Origin: Arthrobacter globiformis NBRC 12137
GTDB lineage: Bacteria; Actinomycetota; Actinomycetes; Actinomycetales; Micrococcaceae
NCBI RefSeq assembly: GCF_000238915.1
Contig: NZ_BAEG01000080.1
Coordinates: 1-64,000, forward strand
Direction: 5' to 3'
Length of the DNA stretch: 64,000 nucleotides
Shown: positions 18,887 to 26,667 of the stretch, in pieces
How the letters are laid out: every line of letters starts with the position of its first letter
Position numbering within the stretch: position 1 is the stretch's first letter
The notes under the pieces: generated by a model
Seen by the model: only the letters and a program-made list of their open reading frames with translations
Databases searched by the model: none
What the model was told of the DNA's origin: nothing
Made by a program: the position numbers and the translations under genes

Positions 18887-18948
18887 TTTTGCTTAATCGT
18901 GATCGACTAGTAGCTGAACACGCCGAACCGTCAAGGAAATATTGACGA

Positions 18949-19179
18949 ATGCCCACCACGGCAGCTCTAATGGGTCCCATGAATACTCGACAGAAAAATG
19001 GTTTCGCCGCTTACGGTGGCTCACTGCTCGCACTGCTCGGCATGATCATGGGATATTTCGCGTTCACCGCCAGCGGGGGAGTGAATGCCATGGTTCTGAT
19101 TGTTGCCCTCATCGCCTTCATCTGCGGCGCTTTGCTCGTATCAGCTGCAATCGTGGGGATTCGGAAGGCAAGCAACTAG
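18949..19179 (+). CDS. Small two-helix membrane protein
   Basis: Small hydrophobic protein of up to 76 aa. After a polar start, two transmembrane helices are visible (about 21-42 and 46-69), ending in the basic IVGIRKASN. An in-frame ATG at 18979 (MNTRQKNG) is an equally good start. It is divergent from the daptide operon and ends 3 bases before the next gene, so it is co-transcribed with it. No family is recognised. Position and size would suit an immunity or accessory peptide for the membrane-active product, which is only a hypothesis. Confidence 0.6.
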   Translation: MPTTAALMGPMNTRQKNGFAAYGGSLLALLGMIMGYFAFTASGGVNAMVLIVALIAFICGALLVSAAIVGIRKASN

Positions 19180-19182
19180 GCC

Positions 19183-19785
19183 ATGGACCCGGTTTCCCTG
19201 TCCGCCGCCATCGCCCAGGCTGTGGCGAATGCGACCCCGGAGCTCTCCAAGCGGCTGGGCGAGGGAGAAGATGTCTATGCCGAGATCCTCGAAGTGGCTG
19301 CCCAAGCGCATGAAGAGACGCGGAGCATCCTGCAATCCACCGTTGACTCGGCCCGCCGTGCAGGCCACAGCTGGGAAGCAATAGGCCGCATCCTCGGGGT
19401 ATCGAAGCAGGCCGCCCAGCAACGGTTCGGGCGGCCGCAGCAGGCGTTTGTGGGCGACGTGCCCGCGGTGAAGCGCCTCTACCCGGTCAACGCTTTCAAC
19501 GAAATGACGGTGCTCCGGGAGGTAGGGCAATTCGGTTGGCACTCTGTGGGATTCGGGGTGCGGTTTCACCGCATCGAGTTGTCTGCGGAGCAATGGGAAC
19601 ACACCAGGATCATCGCCAACCCTAAGGCCGTTTCTGACTTGGAGGCACAGGGCTGGCAACGGATCGGAGAGCAGTCCTTCCCTTGGGCGTACTTCAGCCG
19701 TTGCCTGCACACCCCGCGCCGCCACGGGGATCCGCCGCCGGATATCCTCTGGCTCATCAGGGGCGACACTGCTCCCAATAGGTAG
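19183..19785 (+). CDS. Helix-turn-helix-containing hypothetical protein
   Basis: Cytoplasmic protein of 200 aa. Residues of about 50-85 contain RRAGHSWEAIGRILGVSKQA followed by AQQRFGRP, a clear HTH of the type seen in short actinobacterial regulators. The rest (about 95-200) is an alpha+beta region with FGWHSVGFGVRFHRIELS and a QGWQRIGEQSFPWAYFSR segment of unknown role. The ATG is 3 bases after the stop of the small membrane gene. It may regulate the neighbouring divergent operon, but nothing in the sequence proves this. Confidence 0.7.
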   Translation: MDPVSLSAAIAQAVANATPELSKRLGEGEDVYAEILEVAAQAHEETRSILQSTVDSARRAGHSWEAIGRILGVSKQAAQQRFGRPQQAFVGDVPAVKRLYPVNAFNEMTVLREVGQFGWHSVGFGVRFHRIELSAEQWEHTRIIANPKAVSDLEAQGWQRIGEQSFPWAYFSRCLHTPRRHGDPPPDILWLIRGDTAPNR

Positions 19786-19900
19786 CACGTTAGGTCGCAC
19801 GCGGCCGCGAAACGATGCCGGCTGAGGCACCTGCGCGCAGGCAAGCGCTCGCAGTGGGTAAGAAATGAGATGGCCAGACCTGTTCGCATAGGCTGGCCTC

Positions 19901-20830
19901 ATGACGTTGGGGGACGCGGTGGAACCGCTTGTGCACATCAAAAACTTTCGCATGGACTTCGGGGAAACGACGGTCGTCAAAGACCTGTCCTTCGACGTCC
20001 GGGCCGGCGAGACCTTCGGGTTCCTGGGGAGCAACGGGTCCGGGAAGACCACCACATTGCGGGCGCTACTGGGCATCTACCAGCCCACCGCCGGGACCCT
20101 GCACATCGGCGGGAAAGTCTTCGAGCCCCGGGATGGGGCGCGGCTGGGGTACCTGCCGGAGGAGCGAGGGCTGTACAAGAAGGAAGCCGTTCTGGACGTG
20201 ATGGTCTACTTCGGCCGGCTCAAAGGCCTGACCAAACACAAGGCCCGCACCTGGTCCCAGACCTACCTGGAGCGGGTGGGCCTCGCCGACAAGGCCGCCG
20301 TCCGGCTCGACAAGCTCTCCGGCGGCCAGCAGCAGAAGGTCCAGCTCGGCGTCACAATCATGAACGATCCCGACCTGCTCATCCTCGATGAGCCCACGAA
20401 GGGCTTCGACCCCGTGAACCGCAGGCTGCTGATGGACATCATCGAGGAACAGAAGCTCGCCGGTGCCACCGTCATCATGGTCACCCACCAGATGGAGGAA
20501 GTGGAACGGCTCTGTGACCGGGTTATCCTCCTCAAGGACGGCACCTCCCGGGCTTATGGGACAGTGGCTGAAGTCCAGGACCAGTTCGGCGGCACCATGT
20601 ACCGGCTGGGCTACGAGGGCGTCCTGCCCGCCTCGGACCTGTACGACGTCGTGCGCGACGCCGACGGGCAGGCCGAGCTGGCCCCGGCTGCAGGGGCCGA
20701 TGAAACGGCGGTCCTGCGGGAACTGATCGGAGCCGGCGTCGCGGTGCGCAGCTTCGCCACGGCGCGGGCGTCGCTGGAGGAAATCTTCATCCAGGTGTAC
20801 GGGGAACAGCACGAAATGGCAGAGGTCTAG
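19901..20830 (+). CDS. ABC transporter ATP-binding protein (NatA/YhaQ type)
   Basis: ATPase of 309 aa. Visible motifs: Walker A FLGSNGSGKTTTLRALLG, a Q-loop region YLPEERGLYKKEAVLDV, signature KLSGGQQQKVQLGV, Walker B DLLILDEPTKGFDP and the switch His in VTHQMEEVERL. The C-terminal extension ending EEIFIQVYGEQ is usual for the NatA/DRI class. It is followed 4 bases later by its permease gene. Substrates of such pairs include Na+, drugs and lipids and cannot be deduced. Confidence 0.92.
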   Translation: MTLGDAVEPLVHIKNFRMDFGETTVVKDLSFDVRAGETFGFLGSNGSGKTTTLRALLGIYQPTAGTLHIGGKVFEPRDGARLGYLPEERGLYKKEAVLDVMVYFGRLKGLTKHKARTWSQTYLERVGLADKAAVRLDKLSGGQQQKVQLGVTIMNDPDLLILDEPTKGFDPVNRRLLMDIIEEQKLAGATVIMVTHQMEEVERLCDRVILLKDGTSRAYGTVAEVQDQFGGTMYRLGYEGVLPASDLYDVVRDADGQAELAPAAGADETAVLRELIGAGVAVRSFATARASLEEIFIQVYGEQHEMAEV

Positions 20831-20834
20831 GACG

Positions 20835-22082
20835 ATGGCACGCACAGCATTCAAACAGCACAACCTGGGTACCGTCGTCGGGTTCGAATTCATGCGGACA
20901 ATCAAGAAGCGCGGGTTCGTGATCGCCACCCTGGCCATCCCGGTGGTCTTCGCGATCATCTTCGCCCTCGTCTACGCCAGCAACTCCAGCACCTCGGCAA
21001 ACGCCGACGCCCAGAAGAACTCGGCGCTGACCTTCACCTACACGGATGCTTCCGGACTCATCCCCGCACCGCTGGCCCAGGCCATCGGCGGGAGCCTGAC
21101 GTCCGACCCTGACGCCGCGCTTGAATCGGTGAAGAACGGCAGCAGCGAGGCGTACTTCGCTTACCCGGCCGATCCCGGCACTGAGCCGGTCAAGGTCTAC
21201 GGCGCGGACAAGGGCATGTTCGAGAACGGCAAGTATGAGGCCGTGGCCAAACATCTGCTGGTCACCGCTGCCCAATCCAGGGTCAATTCCCCGGAAGTCA
21301 CCGCGGCACTGAGCGGGGGAGTGAAGTTCGACGCCGAAACGTACCGGGACGGACGGGTCTCCGGCGGGATCGGCTCAGTGATTCCGCCGCTGCTGTTCCT
21401 GGTCATTTTCTATGTCAGCATCATCCTGCTTTCCAACCAGATGCTCAACAGCACGCTGGAGGAGAAGGAAAACCGGGTCACGGAGATGATCCTGACAACC
21501 CTGAACCCCACCACCCTGGTCACCGGCAAGATCATCTCCCTGTTCGCCGTCGGGCTTCTCCAAATAGCGGTGTTCCTCACGCCGATCGCGGTCGGCTACT
21601 TCCTGTTCCGCGATTCAGTGTCCCTGCCCGACGTCGACCTGTCCTCCCTGGTGTTCGAGCCCGTCCCGATGATCACCGGGGCACTGCTGCTGCTGGGCGG
21701 GTTCACCCTGTTCACCGGTGTGCTCGTGGCCATCGGCGCGGTCATGCCCTCCGCCAAGGAAGCCGGCACCATCTTCGGGCCGCTGATGGCCCTGATCTTC
21801 GTGCCCTTCTACGCCGTCAGCCTCATCATCAGCGACCCCACAGCCCTGATCGTGCAGGTCTTCACCTACTTCCCGCTCACCGCCCCCGTCACGGCACTGC
21901 TCCGCAACGGTTTCGGAACCCTTGGTGCCGGTGAATCGGCCATCGTGATCGCCGAGATATTCATCGCGGGGATCCTCATCCTGCGCCTGGCCGTGCACCT
22001 GTTCCGCTACGGCTCCATCGAATACGGCCGCAAGCTCTCCATCGCGGGGACGTTCCGCCGCAAGGAACTGATGGCCAAGTAG
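20835..22082 (+). CDS. ABC-2 family transporter permease (NatB/YhaP type)
   Basis: Membrane subunit of 415 aa. One transmembrane helix (about 22-45) precedes a large extracellular domain (about 50-180), then five or six helices, the NatB/YhaP architecture. The EEKENRVTEMILTTLNP segment is the signature of this permease family. Partner of the ATPase encoded just upstream. There is no terminator visible before the GNAT gene 35 bases downstream. Confidence 0.9.
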   Translation: MARTAFKQHNLGTVVGFEFMRTIKKRGFVIATLAIPVVFAIIFALVYASNSSTSANADAQKNSALTFTYTDASGLIPAPLAQAIGGSLTSDPDAALESVKNGSSEAYFAYPADPGTEPVKVYGADKGMFENGKYEAVAKHLLVTAAQSRVNSPEVTAALSGGVKFDAETYRDGRVSGGIGSVIPPLLFLVIFYVSIILLSNQMLNSTLEEKENRVTEMILTTLNPTTLVTGKIISLFAVGLLQIAVFLTPIAVGYFLFRDSVSLPDVDLSSLVFEPVPMITGALLLLGGFTLFTGVLVAIGAVMPSAKEAGTIFGPLMALIFVPFYAVSLIISDPTALIVQVFTYFPLTAPVTALLRNGFGTLGAGESAIVIAEIFIAGILILRLAVHLFRYGSIEYGRKLSIAGTFRRKELMAK

Positions 22083-22117
22083 CTGACACACCCGGTGCGC
22101 GGTGCAAGAATGCCCGC

Positions 22118-22687
22118 ATGCCCATATTCCTGGAGACCGAGCGGCTGGTGCTGCGGCAGTTCACTGCCCACGACGCCGACCTGCTCGTGGAGCTCGACGG
22201 CGACCCGCGCGTGATGCGGTACATCACGGGCGGTGCCCCGACGCCACGCGACGAGGTTGAAAGCGAGTACCTTCCAGCCTTCCTCGGCTACTACCGGAAA
22301 TTCCCCGGCTACGGCTTCTGGGCCGCCATCGAGAAATCATCAGGGGATTTCCTCGGCTGGTTCCACTACCGGCCCGCCCCCGGGGACCCGCCTGACCAGC
22401 CGGAACTGGGCTACCGGCTGCGCCGCGAAGCCTGGGGGAAGGGCTACGCCACCGAGGGGTCCCGTGCGCTGATCGCCAAGGGGTTTACCGAGTTCGGCGT
22501 GCAGCGGGTGGTTGCGTTCACCATGGCAGCGAACACAGCCTCGCGGCGGGTGATGGAGAAATCCGGGATGCGCCTCGTCCGTTCCTTCGTCGCTGACTGG
22601 CCCGTGTCCATCCCGGGAGATGAACACGGCGACGTCGAGTATGCGATCTCCCGGAGTGAATGGGAGCTGACTCACGGCATCAGATGA
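22118..22687 (+). CDS. GNAT family N-acetyltransferase (RimJ/RimL-like)
   Basis: Acetyltransferase of 189 aa. It begins PIFLETERLVLRQFTAHDAD, the standard RimJ/RimL start, and has the acetyl-CoA loop in LRREAWGKGYATEGSRALI followed by RVVAFTMAANTASRRVMEKS. Such enzymes acetylate protein N-termini, amino sugars or small amines; the substrate is unknown. Its 3' end overlaps the convergent lipid kinase gene by 8 bases. Confidence 0.9.
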   Translation: MPIFLETERLVLRQFTAHDADLLVELDGDPRVMRYITGGAPTPRDEVESEYLPAFLGYYRKFPGYGFWAAIEKSSGDFLGWFHYRPAPGDPPDQPELGYRLRREAWGKGYATEGSRALIAKGFTEFGVQRVVAFTMAANTASRRVMEKSGMRLVRSFVADWPVSIPGDEHGDVEYAISRSEWELTHGIR

Positions 22688-23585
22688 CGGCGAGGGCGCC
22701 CTTCGCGCTTTCCACCAGAACGTGGGTGGCGGCGGGAAGGTGCCTGACCTCGCCGTCGATCTGGCAAGGAACAGCATCCCGCGTGGTGAAGGCGTAGCTG
22801 CTGACGCTCGGCTGGTTCCCGAGTCCCAGCGTCACGGCCCGAAGGGTCATCAGGGCCATCTTCCAGAGGCCGGAGTGGGGAAGCGTCACAACCTCGAACC
22901 GGCCGTCGTTGGGGCCGTCGGACTCGCTGACCGTCCCGTACTTGGCCATCCGCGAGATGTTGGCCAGGATCAGGCTGTCGAAGCGGGCGGTGGCGCCGTC
23001 GGCCCGGACCAGCTCGAACGGCTTTAGATGAGAGAGCGTGCGGGCGACAGACAGGAGTTCGAGGATTTTGCCCTTTCCGCCGCTCTCGATGCCGATGGCC
23101 ATCAGCGGCGTGAGTCCGAAGCCTATGTAGGAGTGGGCGTAGTGAACCCGTACCTGCTGCTCCTCGGTGAACGTGATGCGCAGCAGGTCGATGTGCCGGA
23201 CCCGGCCTCCGCGGACAGCCTCCGGCAACGGCCTTACGGTCATGCTCCGGTGGTGGTCGTTGGCGTTCCCGGCCGCAAGCACGGTGCACACCGCCTTGCT
23301 GCCGGGGACGTCCATCACGCCGTTGACAACCTCGTTATATCCGCCGTCGCCGCTGACCGACACAATGAGCGGGGACCCCGTGGCCGCCACGGAGCGTGCA
23401 AGCTCCCGTGCGTGCCCGGCGAACTCCGTGGGCAGCAAATCAACCTGCAGGTCCGGTACTCCGGCGGCCAGGTCCCGTTGCAGCTGGTTGATCCTGGCGG
23501 TCATGCCCGGCTTGCCGGGATTGAAGACCAGGACAGCCCGGTCACAACTGGCTGCAGGTGGCCGGTCCGGGCCGCTCGCTGTCAT
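22680..23585 (-). CDS. Diacylglycerol kinase-family lipid kinase
   Basis: Protein of 301 aa with the DAGK catalytic fold. Visible are the N-terminal AVLVFNPGKPG strand-loop, the nucleotide-binding SVSGDGGYNEVVNGV (GGDGT-type, with a Gly-Gly-Tyr variant) and VLAAGNANDHHRSM in place of the usual PxGTxNDFAR. The variant loop is unusual and may alter substrate use. The ATG at 23585 is chosen because it directly precedes the conserved strand. The gene is 7 bases downstream of a small gene on the same strand. Confidence 0.8.
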   Translation of the reverse strand: MTASGPDRPPAASCDRAVLVFNPGKPGMTARINQLQRDLAAGVPDLQVDLLPTEFAGHARELARSVAATGSPLIVSVSGDGGYNEVVNGVMDVPGSKAVCTVLAAGNANDHHRSMTVRPLPEAVRGGRVRHIDLLRITFTEEQQVRVHYAHSYIGFGLTPLMAIGIESGGKGKILELLSVARTLSHLKPFELVRADGATARFDSLILANISRMAKYGTVSESDGPNDGRFEVVTLPHSGLWKMALMTLRAVTLGLGNQPSVSSYAFTTRDAVPCQIDGEVRHLPAATHVLVESAKGALAVI

Positions 23586-23592
23586 GGGCCTT

Positions 23593-23895
23593 TCAGCCCT
23601 GCCGATCCACCAGGTCGTCCGCCACGCGGCGAAGGTCCTGGACCCAGCCGGTTGAACGGCTGGGGCCTCCCGAACCGGCCTCGAAGTTGGCAAGCGCTTC
23701 CGCTATGCGGTCCAGCGCCTCCGAGATGTTGGCTCTGACCGCCTTGTAGCCTTCCTCCGAGCGGGGGTCAGAAGAAGCCGCAGACAGCAGTTCCGCTCCG
23801 GACTTGATGACCAGTGAGGCCTCGTACTCGTTCACCCTTGTACCCCGCGGCTTCCTCGTGTTGGACGGGCGGTATCCGTTCGTCAGCACAACCAT
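23593..23895 (-). CDS. Small hypothetical protein
   Basis: Short protein whose likely folded part is a helical region (EYEASLVIKSGAELLSAASS, then YKAVRANISEALDRIAEALA). The start is uncertain: ATG at 23964, ATG at 23895 (used here) and GTG at 23835 are in frame and none has a good ribosome-binding site. It ends 7 bases before the lipid kinase start, so the two are likely one operon. No family is recognised. Confidence 0.5.
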   Translation of the reverse strand: MVVLTNGYRPSNTRKPRGTRVNEYEASLVIKSGAELLSAASSDPRSEEGYKAVRANISEALDRIAEALANFEAGSGGPSRSTGWVQDLRRVADDLVDRQG

Positions 23896-24077
23896 ACATC
23901 TGCGGGGGCTGCCGGCGGGGAGCCGGAAGCGGGGAACGAGAGCCTGTTGTTGCGCCTCCCGCATGATCAGGGGCCGTATTGGATACTGATGTTTCTATGG
24001 CGGTCCAGGTCACGGCTGTTCCGGCAGGTATCGAACCGGGGGGCAGACCATACCAGCCGGTAACGACAGGCGCTTCC

Positions 24078-25253
24078 TCAGCCGGCCGGCTCGCAGAGCC
24101 GGTCCAGGGTCTCGTTGAGGGTGGACTCGATCTGGCCGTTCACGAGCTCACGCTTGTTCTGAGTGGACTCGTCCTCCAACTCAGTGGGCAACGGCGGCAT
24201 CGTGACGGTCATCGCGGCCTGGTAGCGCCCGTCGCCGCTAATGACCGCGACCGTCTGATAGTCCCAGAAGGAGCCCCGGCCCTCGTGCCGCGACTCGATA
24301 GAGCACCCGTCCGCGTGCTCCCACAGACCCAGCCCATACGGGGCGAAGCCGGGACTTGTCTTCATCTCCCGCAACGACGCCGCAGAGAGCGCCCGCCCCT
24401 CGAAGAGACCAGCCATGAAGAGGTTCACGTCTTCCACTGTCGACACCGCCCCTGCTGCCGGATTTCCGACAAAGAAGATGTTGTCTGTGGTGTCGACTCT
24501 CTCACCACGGAGGGTCACGTAGCCGTGCAAAAGCCCGGCCTCGCGCGGGTCGATGCGGTCCAGACTGGTGTTCTTCAAACCGAGCGGCTCAAAGACCTGC
24601 TCGCGCATGACTTCGACGAAAGGCTTGTGCCGCAGTGCCTGGACCAGGAGGCCGAGCGCGAGATAATTCGTGTTCGAGTACGCGAAGGACCCGACGCTGT
24701 ACGCGGTCCAGGGGATGGTCCCTGCCAGCTGCAAGCCCCGCTCCATCGTCAGTGTCCGGGAGAGAACGGGACGGAAGTCAACATCGCGTGGCAGGGCATC
24801 GTTGACGTCGGGCATCCCCGACGTATGGCTGAGCAGCTGCCTCACGGTGATGGGACCCGGAGGCTTGAGCGCGGCCTTGAACCCGGGAATGACGTCATTG
24901 ACGGGATCGTCGAGGCCGATGAGGTGGTCCTCCACGAGCTTCAGTACTGTCACGGCTGTCATCGTTTTAGTGACGCTTGCGATCCCCACCTTGTCCGTCG
25001 GCTGAGCCGGGGTCATGGACTCGAGGTCGCGTACGCCGTAGGCCTTGGACCACTCACCCTCCGGCCACCGGATCTGTACGACGGCGGCCACCGCGCCTTG
25101 GTCCATGAACAGCTGGACCTGCTTCTGCAACGGAGCCAGGGGATCCGGTGCGGTTGGTGGCGGTGCGGTGTCGTCTGTGGTGTAGGTACAGCCGGTAACA
25201 GCGAGGACGACGGCGAGGGCCGCCCGCCTCCAGACGTGACGCTTCGTGCTCAT
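24078..25253 (-). CDS. Lipoprotein serine hydrolase, beta-lactamase/D-Ala-D-Ala carboxypeptidase family
   Basis: Predicted lipoprotein of 391 aa. The ATG at 25253 gives MSTKRHVWRRAALAVVLAV and a lipobox VTGC with Cys22. The class C-like catalytic domain follows (about 45-385): SxxK in IASVTKTMTAVTVL (Ser93, Lys96), the YxN motif in FAYSNTNYLALG (Tyr192, Asn194) and an HEGRG element in place of KTG. LSHTSGMPD is the usual family loop. It probably acts on cell-wall peptides or esters at the outer membrane face; beta-lactam hydrolysis cannot be predicted. Confidence 0.88.
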   Translation of the reverse strand: MSTKRHVWRRAALAVVLAVTGCTYTTDDTAPPPTAPDPLAPLQKQVQLFMDQGAVAAVVQIRWPEGEWSKAYGVRDLESMTPAQPTDKVGIASVTKTMTAVTVLKLVEDHLIGLDDPVNDVIPGFKAALKPPGPITVRQLLSHTSGMPDVNDALPRDVDFRPVLSRTLTMERGLQLAGTIPWTAYSVGSFAYSNTNYLALGLLVQALRHKPFVEVMREQVFEPLGLKNTSLDRIDPREAGLLHGYVTLRGERVDTTDNIFFVGNPAAGAVSTVEDVNLFMAGLFEGRALSAASLREMKTSPGFAPYGLGLWEHADGCSIESRHEGRGSFWDYQTVAVISGDGRYQAAMTVTMPPLPTELEDESTQNKRELVNGQIESTLNETLDRLCEPAG

Positions 25254-25445
25254 TGCGGGCCATCCGCTCGGGGACGAGATGACAGGTTCGTGGCCGCCTG
25301 CGACACCACGTCCGGCCAGACCTGCGACGGCGCCGTCGCCCCAGCACCTAAATGGTAAGGCGTGCTCTCCCAATGGGGAAGCGGCCGCTGGGTAATCCGG
25401 CGTCTTCCAGGAACCTCACATAGGTGTACCGGCCCAGACACTCCT

Positions 25446-25637
25446 TTAGGTGAAGATGTCCGCCACGTACCTGCCGTGCGTGCGCTCCACCTCGTCCATC
25501 CAGGCATCGGCCTCCGCTTCGGAAGCGCCGGTGGCCTCCTGGTAGATGCGCTCGCAGGTTTCGCGGACCTCCGGCGCCATGCCAACACCCATTCGTCCCT
25601 GTCGGGCCGGGGTTTCGAGGTATAGCGTGGCGTCCAC
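25446..25637 (-). pseudogene. Remnant of a P450-reductase/CYP102-type C-terminus
   Basis: The 63-codon frame ends MAPEVRETCERIYQEATGAS, EAEADAWMDEVERTHGRYVA and DIFT. This resembles the last 45 residues of the FAD/NADPH reductase domain of self-sufficient P450s such as CYP102A1 (MAP-V, SEADA-W and GRY--D). The preceding 20 residues do not match the expected GDG-containing strand, and no P450, FMN or FAD domain is found upstream. I interpret it as the 3' tail of a deleted gene. It could instead be expressed as a short protein. Confidence 0.6.
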
Positions 25638-25646
25638 GGCGGTAGG

Positions 25647-26105
25647 TTAGGGCCGAGCTTCTGCCAGGTCCTTGAGTTTAGTGAGGGCCACGGGCCACGA
25701 TTCATTCAGCATGGCCGCCCATTCGTCCTCGCTGTCAAGCTCGACCTTGACTGTCGTCACCCCTTGAGCTTCGGTGAATGAATAGTTCTCGTGGGCTCCG
25801 ATGAATTTCTTCGCCTCATCGCTGGTCCTGTCATCCACACCGCGGACAATCTGACCAAGATATCTCAGGGAAATGAATTCATACGGCCTGCTTTCCTCAA
25901 CTGTTGCGATCATCCCTCCCACGGCCCCTTCATTATCGGGGCCGAGAAAACGAATCTCGTTGCCCGGGTTCCATTCGCCCTCATAGTAGGAACCCTTCTC
26001 ATTGAAAGCACTAGTCCATTCCCGGTACGTGGCTTCATCGAGCATTGTTGCCCAGACGTTTTGGGCGGGAGCGTTAATATTCACCTCAAAATTCAACTTT
26101 TCCAT
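25647..26105 (-). CDS. SRPBCC/AHSA1-like domain protein
   Basis: Single-domain START/SRPBCC protein of 152 aa. It begins EKLNFEVNINAPAQNVWATM, has the LDEATYREWTSAFNEKGSYY loop, and ends with a long helix ESWPVALTKLKDLAEARP. These are the standard features of the Aha1/polyketide-cyclase-like superfamily, which bind hydrophobic ligands in a deep pocket. The ligand is unknown. The gene is alone, downstream of a 560-base gap. Confidence 0.88.
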   Translation of the reverse strand: MEKLNFEVNINAPAQNVWATMLDEATYREWTSAFNEKGSYYEGEWNPGNEIRFLGPDNEGAVGGMIATVEESRPYEFISLRYLGQIVRGVDDRTSDEAKKFIGAHENYSFTEAQGVTTVKVELDSEDEWAAMLNESWPVALTKLKDLAEARP

Positions 26106-26667
26106 GCCTGATCGTACGTCCGCTTCAGCACTCGGAAACAGGCCCCCTAGTTGCGGTCGTCGGGTGCCGATCGCAAGGCCTGCGCCGAAGCGGTCAGGTT
26201 CAATGCCGGAGAAAAGGGCCCTCGCGGGGCCGGCCGCGGAAGTGCTGCAGAACCTCGCGTTGCCCCTGATTCTCCATGCTCCGAGGCGAGCAATTTCCTT
26301 CGTAACACCGAAATGATTGACCTAGGTACCAGCTCAGGGCGTTCCCCGCGCTGAGAACACCCTGTTCTGCGACCTACTTGTGCCTTCGTGCGTCAATGGC
26401 CTTCCCTCAAGACCGACCCTGCGCCTCATGACCGGCCCGGGCCGCGGCCGCTCCTGCGACTCGGGGCCGGTTTCGGTGGCCGCGGACGCGCCGGATTGCT
26501 CAACGCCAGGTAAAGATTTGCGCAGTTCACCAGAGGGCCCGGTCAAGATTTTCCTAGCTTATGCACATATGCGGGCGAATCGGTTTCGCTGGCCTGCCCG
26601 GCATGCTCCCATGTTAGGAGCATGCCGTCATCCACCAGCATCCGGCGGCCTTTTATGGGGAGATCTA
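26106..26667. other. Intergenic region with structured M23 leader
   Basis: No gene seen in 26106-26460. The second half holds an RNA-like element (see 26489-26647) and a ribosome-binding site GGGGAGAT at 26657-26664. Confidence 0.5.
26489..26647 (+). promoter_or_regulatory. Candidate c-di-AMP (ydaO-like) riboswitch or other structured 5' leader
   Basis: A closing stem is formed by CGCCGGA (26489-26495) and TCCGGCG (26641-26647). Inside are GGGCGAATCGG, close to the GGGUGAAUC of ydaO RNAs, and CCGTCA, identical to the start of the conserved CCGUCAGCUAACC. A perfect 10-bp hairpin GGCATGCTCC/GGAGCATGCC (26600-26626) sits between them. The GGGGGAACC segment of ydaO was not found, so this is a candidate only. 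The class is known upstream of cell-wall hydrolase genes in actinobacteria, which fits the M23 gene that follows. Confidence 0.4.

Noticed and set aside
23979..25358. A 459-codon plus-strand frame over the serine hydrolase gene.
   Set aside because: The minus-strand product has SxxK, YxN and a lipobox; the plus frame has none.
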